From NCBI GenBank assembly GCA_002707745.1, contig PANU01000068.1:1-35737 (forward strand): a DNA stretch of 35,737 nt, read 5' to 3'. Within the stretch, counting starts at the first letter, position 1. Every line of letters begins with the position of its first letter. Positions 35,161 through 35,737 of this stretch are shown here, piece by piece. This DNA is from Flavobacteriaceae bacterium (GTDB lineage: Bacteria; Bacteroidota; Bacteroidia; Flavobacteriales; Flavobacteriaceae). The translations under genes were made by a program, and so were the position numbers. The notes beneath the pieces are model-generated. The model did not search any database. It saw nothing but the letters and a program-made list of their open reading frames with translations, and was not told where the DNA came from.

Positions 35161-35737
35161 CTTTTTTGGGAAATCTAGCCCTATCAATTTCATAATTTGC
35201 GGAGCATACCTCGGTATCGCCTTTTTTGCCTCATTTTTTTACGGAGATGTCAGCATTATTTCATTACAGGAAGTAGTTATAAAAATTGGGTTTTGGGTAG
35301 CATTACTCTTTTCAATTTTATTGCTGGATTTTGTAATTCGTAAAAATGGGCTTACCGAGATAAACACTTTCGGAATACTTATTTATAGTGGTCTTGTAGT
35401 AATGTTTCCCATTATTTTTGCCGAAGTAAATAGTGTATTTTCAAGTATATTCCTGTTGTTGGCATTGCGTAGGATGGTAAGTCTTACTTCAGAAAAAAAC
35501 ATAGAGAAAAAAATCTTAGACGCCTCTTTGTATATTACCATTGCTGCCCTTTTTCACTTCTGGAGCATTCTTTTTTTAATTCCTTTATACTGGGGCGTGA
35601 TAAGGATAGCTTCTGCAAGCTTTAGAATGTTATTTATTCCATTGGCTGGAATTTTTACGGTTTTATTATTGGCCGTAACGGTACATCTGTTGGTTTTTGA
35701 TAGTTTAGCGGGGTTTTTAGGCTGGGTGCCAGGATTA
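35150..35737 (+). CDS. Polytopic membrane protein, 3' end outside window (possibly DUF6427)
   Basis: Open from ATG 35150 to the last base of the window, giving 196 residues. The protein opens MLTNFFGKSSPINF and holds about six hydrophobic segments (for example ICGAYLGIAFFASFF, FWVALLFSILLLDFVI, FGILIYSGLVVMFPIIF, LYITIAALFHFWSILFLIPL, FIPLAGIFTVLLLAVTV). The frame has no stop and coding-like composition throughout. From memory it resembles flavobacterial proteins called DUF6427 next to purD; function is not known. It is divergent from the small membrane protein gene, with 39 bases between the two start codons. The gene is cut by the window edge, so its length is unknown. Confidence 0.78.
   Translation, partial: MLTNFFGKSSPINFIICGAYLGIAFFASFFYGDVSIISLQEVVIKIGFWVALLFSILLLDFVIRKNGLTEINTFGILIYSGLVVMFPIIFAEVNSVFSSIFLLLALRRMVSLTSEKNIEKKILDASLYITIAALFHFWSILFLIPLYWGVIRIASASFRMLFIPLAGIFTVLLLAVTVHLLVFDSLAGFLGWVPGL

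Noticed and set aside
1-35737. CRISPR arrays, tRNA or rRNA genes, insertion sequences, toxin-antitoxin or phage-defence genes
   Set aside because: None was seen on either strand when reading through the window.

Overview
The window looks like a chromosomal segment of a flavobacterium (Bacteroidota, probably Flavobacteriaceae). The DNA is A/T-rich and Shine-Dalgarno sites are nearly absent. Several starts sit just behind TAnnTTTG-type -7 promoter elements, and proteins such as the GH3-like enzyme and the purD / small membrane protein / polytopic membrane protein block are familiar from that group. This is inference from the sequence; no database was searched.

Layout. 1-3947: housekeeping left flank, with the 3' part of an M23 peptidase gene, a GH3-family acyl-adenylating enzyme and a large Bacteroidota protein of unknown function with a nucleosidase-like C-terminal motif. 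3962-7311: dTDP-L-rhamnose genes rmlB-rmlA-rmlC-rmlD. 7317-8294: Wzz-like chain-length protein. 8319-10649: wecB-wecC (UDP-ManNAc, then UDP-ManNAcA). 10813-16650: polysaccharide acylation block of one MBOAT acyltransferase among three related SGNH-fold membrane-anchored proteins. 16695-27232: variable core with a Wzx-type flippase, an asparagine-synthase-like protein whose N-terminal Cys is Ala, four polytopic Wzy/O-antigen-ligase-like proteins, a LamG-like lipoprotein, a GT4 glycosyltransferase and a WecG/TagA-family glycosyltransferase. 27294-30947: ugd, a UDP-glucuronate decarboxylase gene and the polyprenyl-phosphate sugar-1-phosphate transferase that would start the repeat unit. 30944-33418 (minus strand): CapK-like adenylate-forming enzyme and a second GT4 glycosyltransferase. 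33543-35737: housekeeping right flank, purD, a small membrane protein gene (minus) and the 5' part of a polytopic membrane protein gene.

How it fits together. The region reads as a Wzx/Wzy-dependent surface or exopolysaccharide locus. The nucleotide-sugar genes supply dTDP-rhamnose, UDP-ManNAcA, UDP-GlcA and UDP-xylose. The sugar transferase loads the first sugar on undecaprenyl phosphate, three glycosyltransferases extend it, Wzx flips it, and one or more Wzy-like proteins polymerise it under Wzz control. The MBOAT/SGNH set would O-acylate it outside the inner membrane, and the asparagine-synthase-like protein may amidate a uronic acid. No Wza- or Wzc-type export gene is in the window.

The most unusual parts are the SGNH triplet, the Wzy-LamG lipoprotein-Wzy overlapping trio, the four polymerase/ligase-like proteins, and the asparagine-synthase-like protein lacking its glutaminase nucleophile. 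No stretch over 300 bases lacks a gene. The longest gap, 10650-10812, is A/T-rich with nothing recognisable. I saw no tRNA, rRNA, CRISPR array, insertion sequence or integrase.
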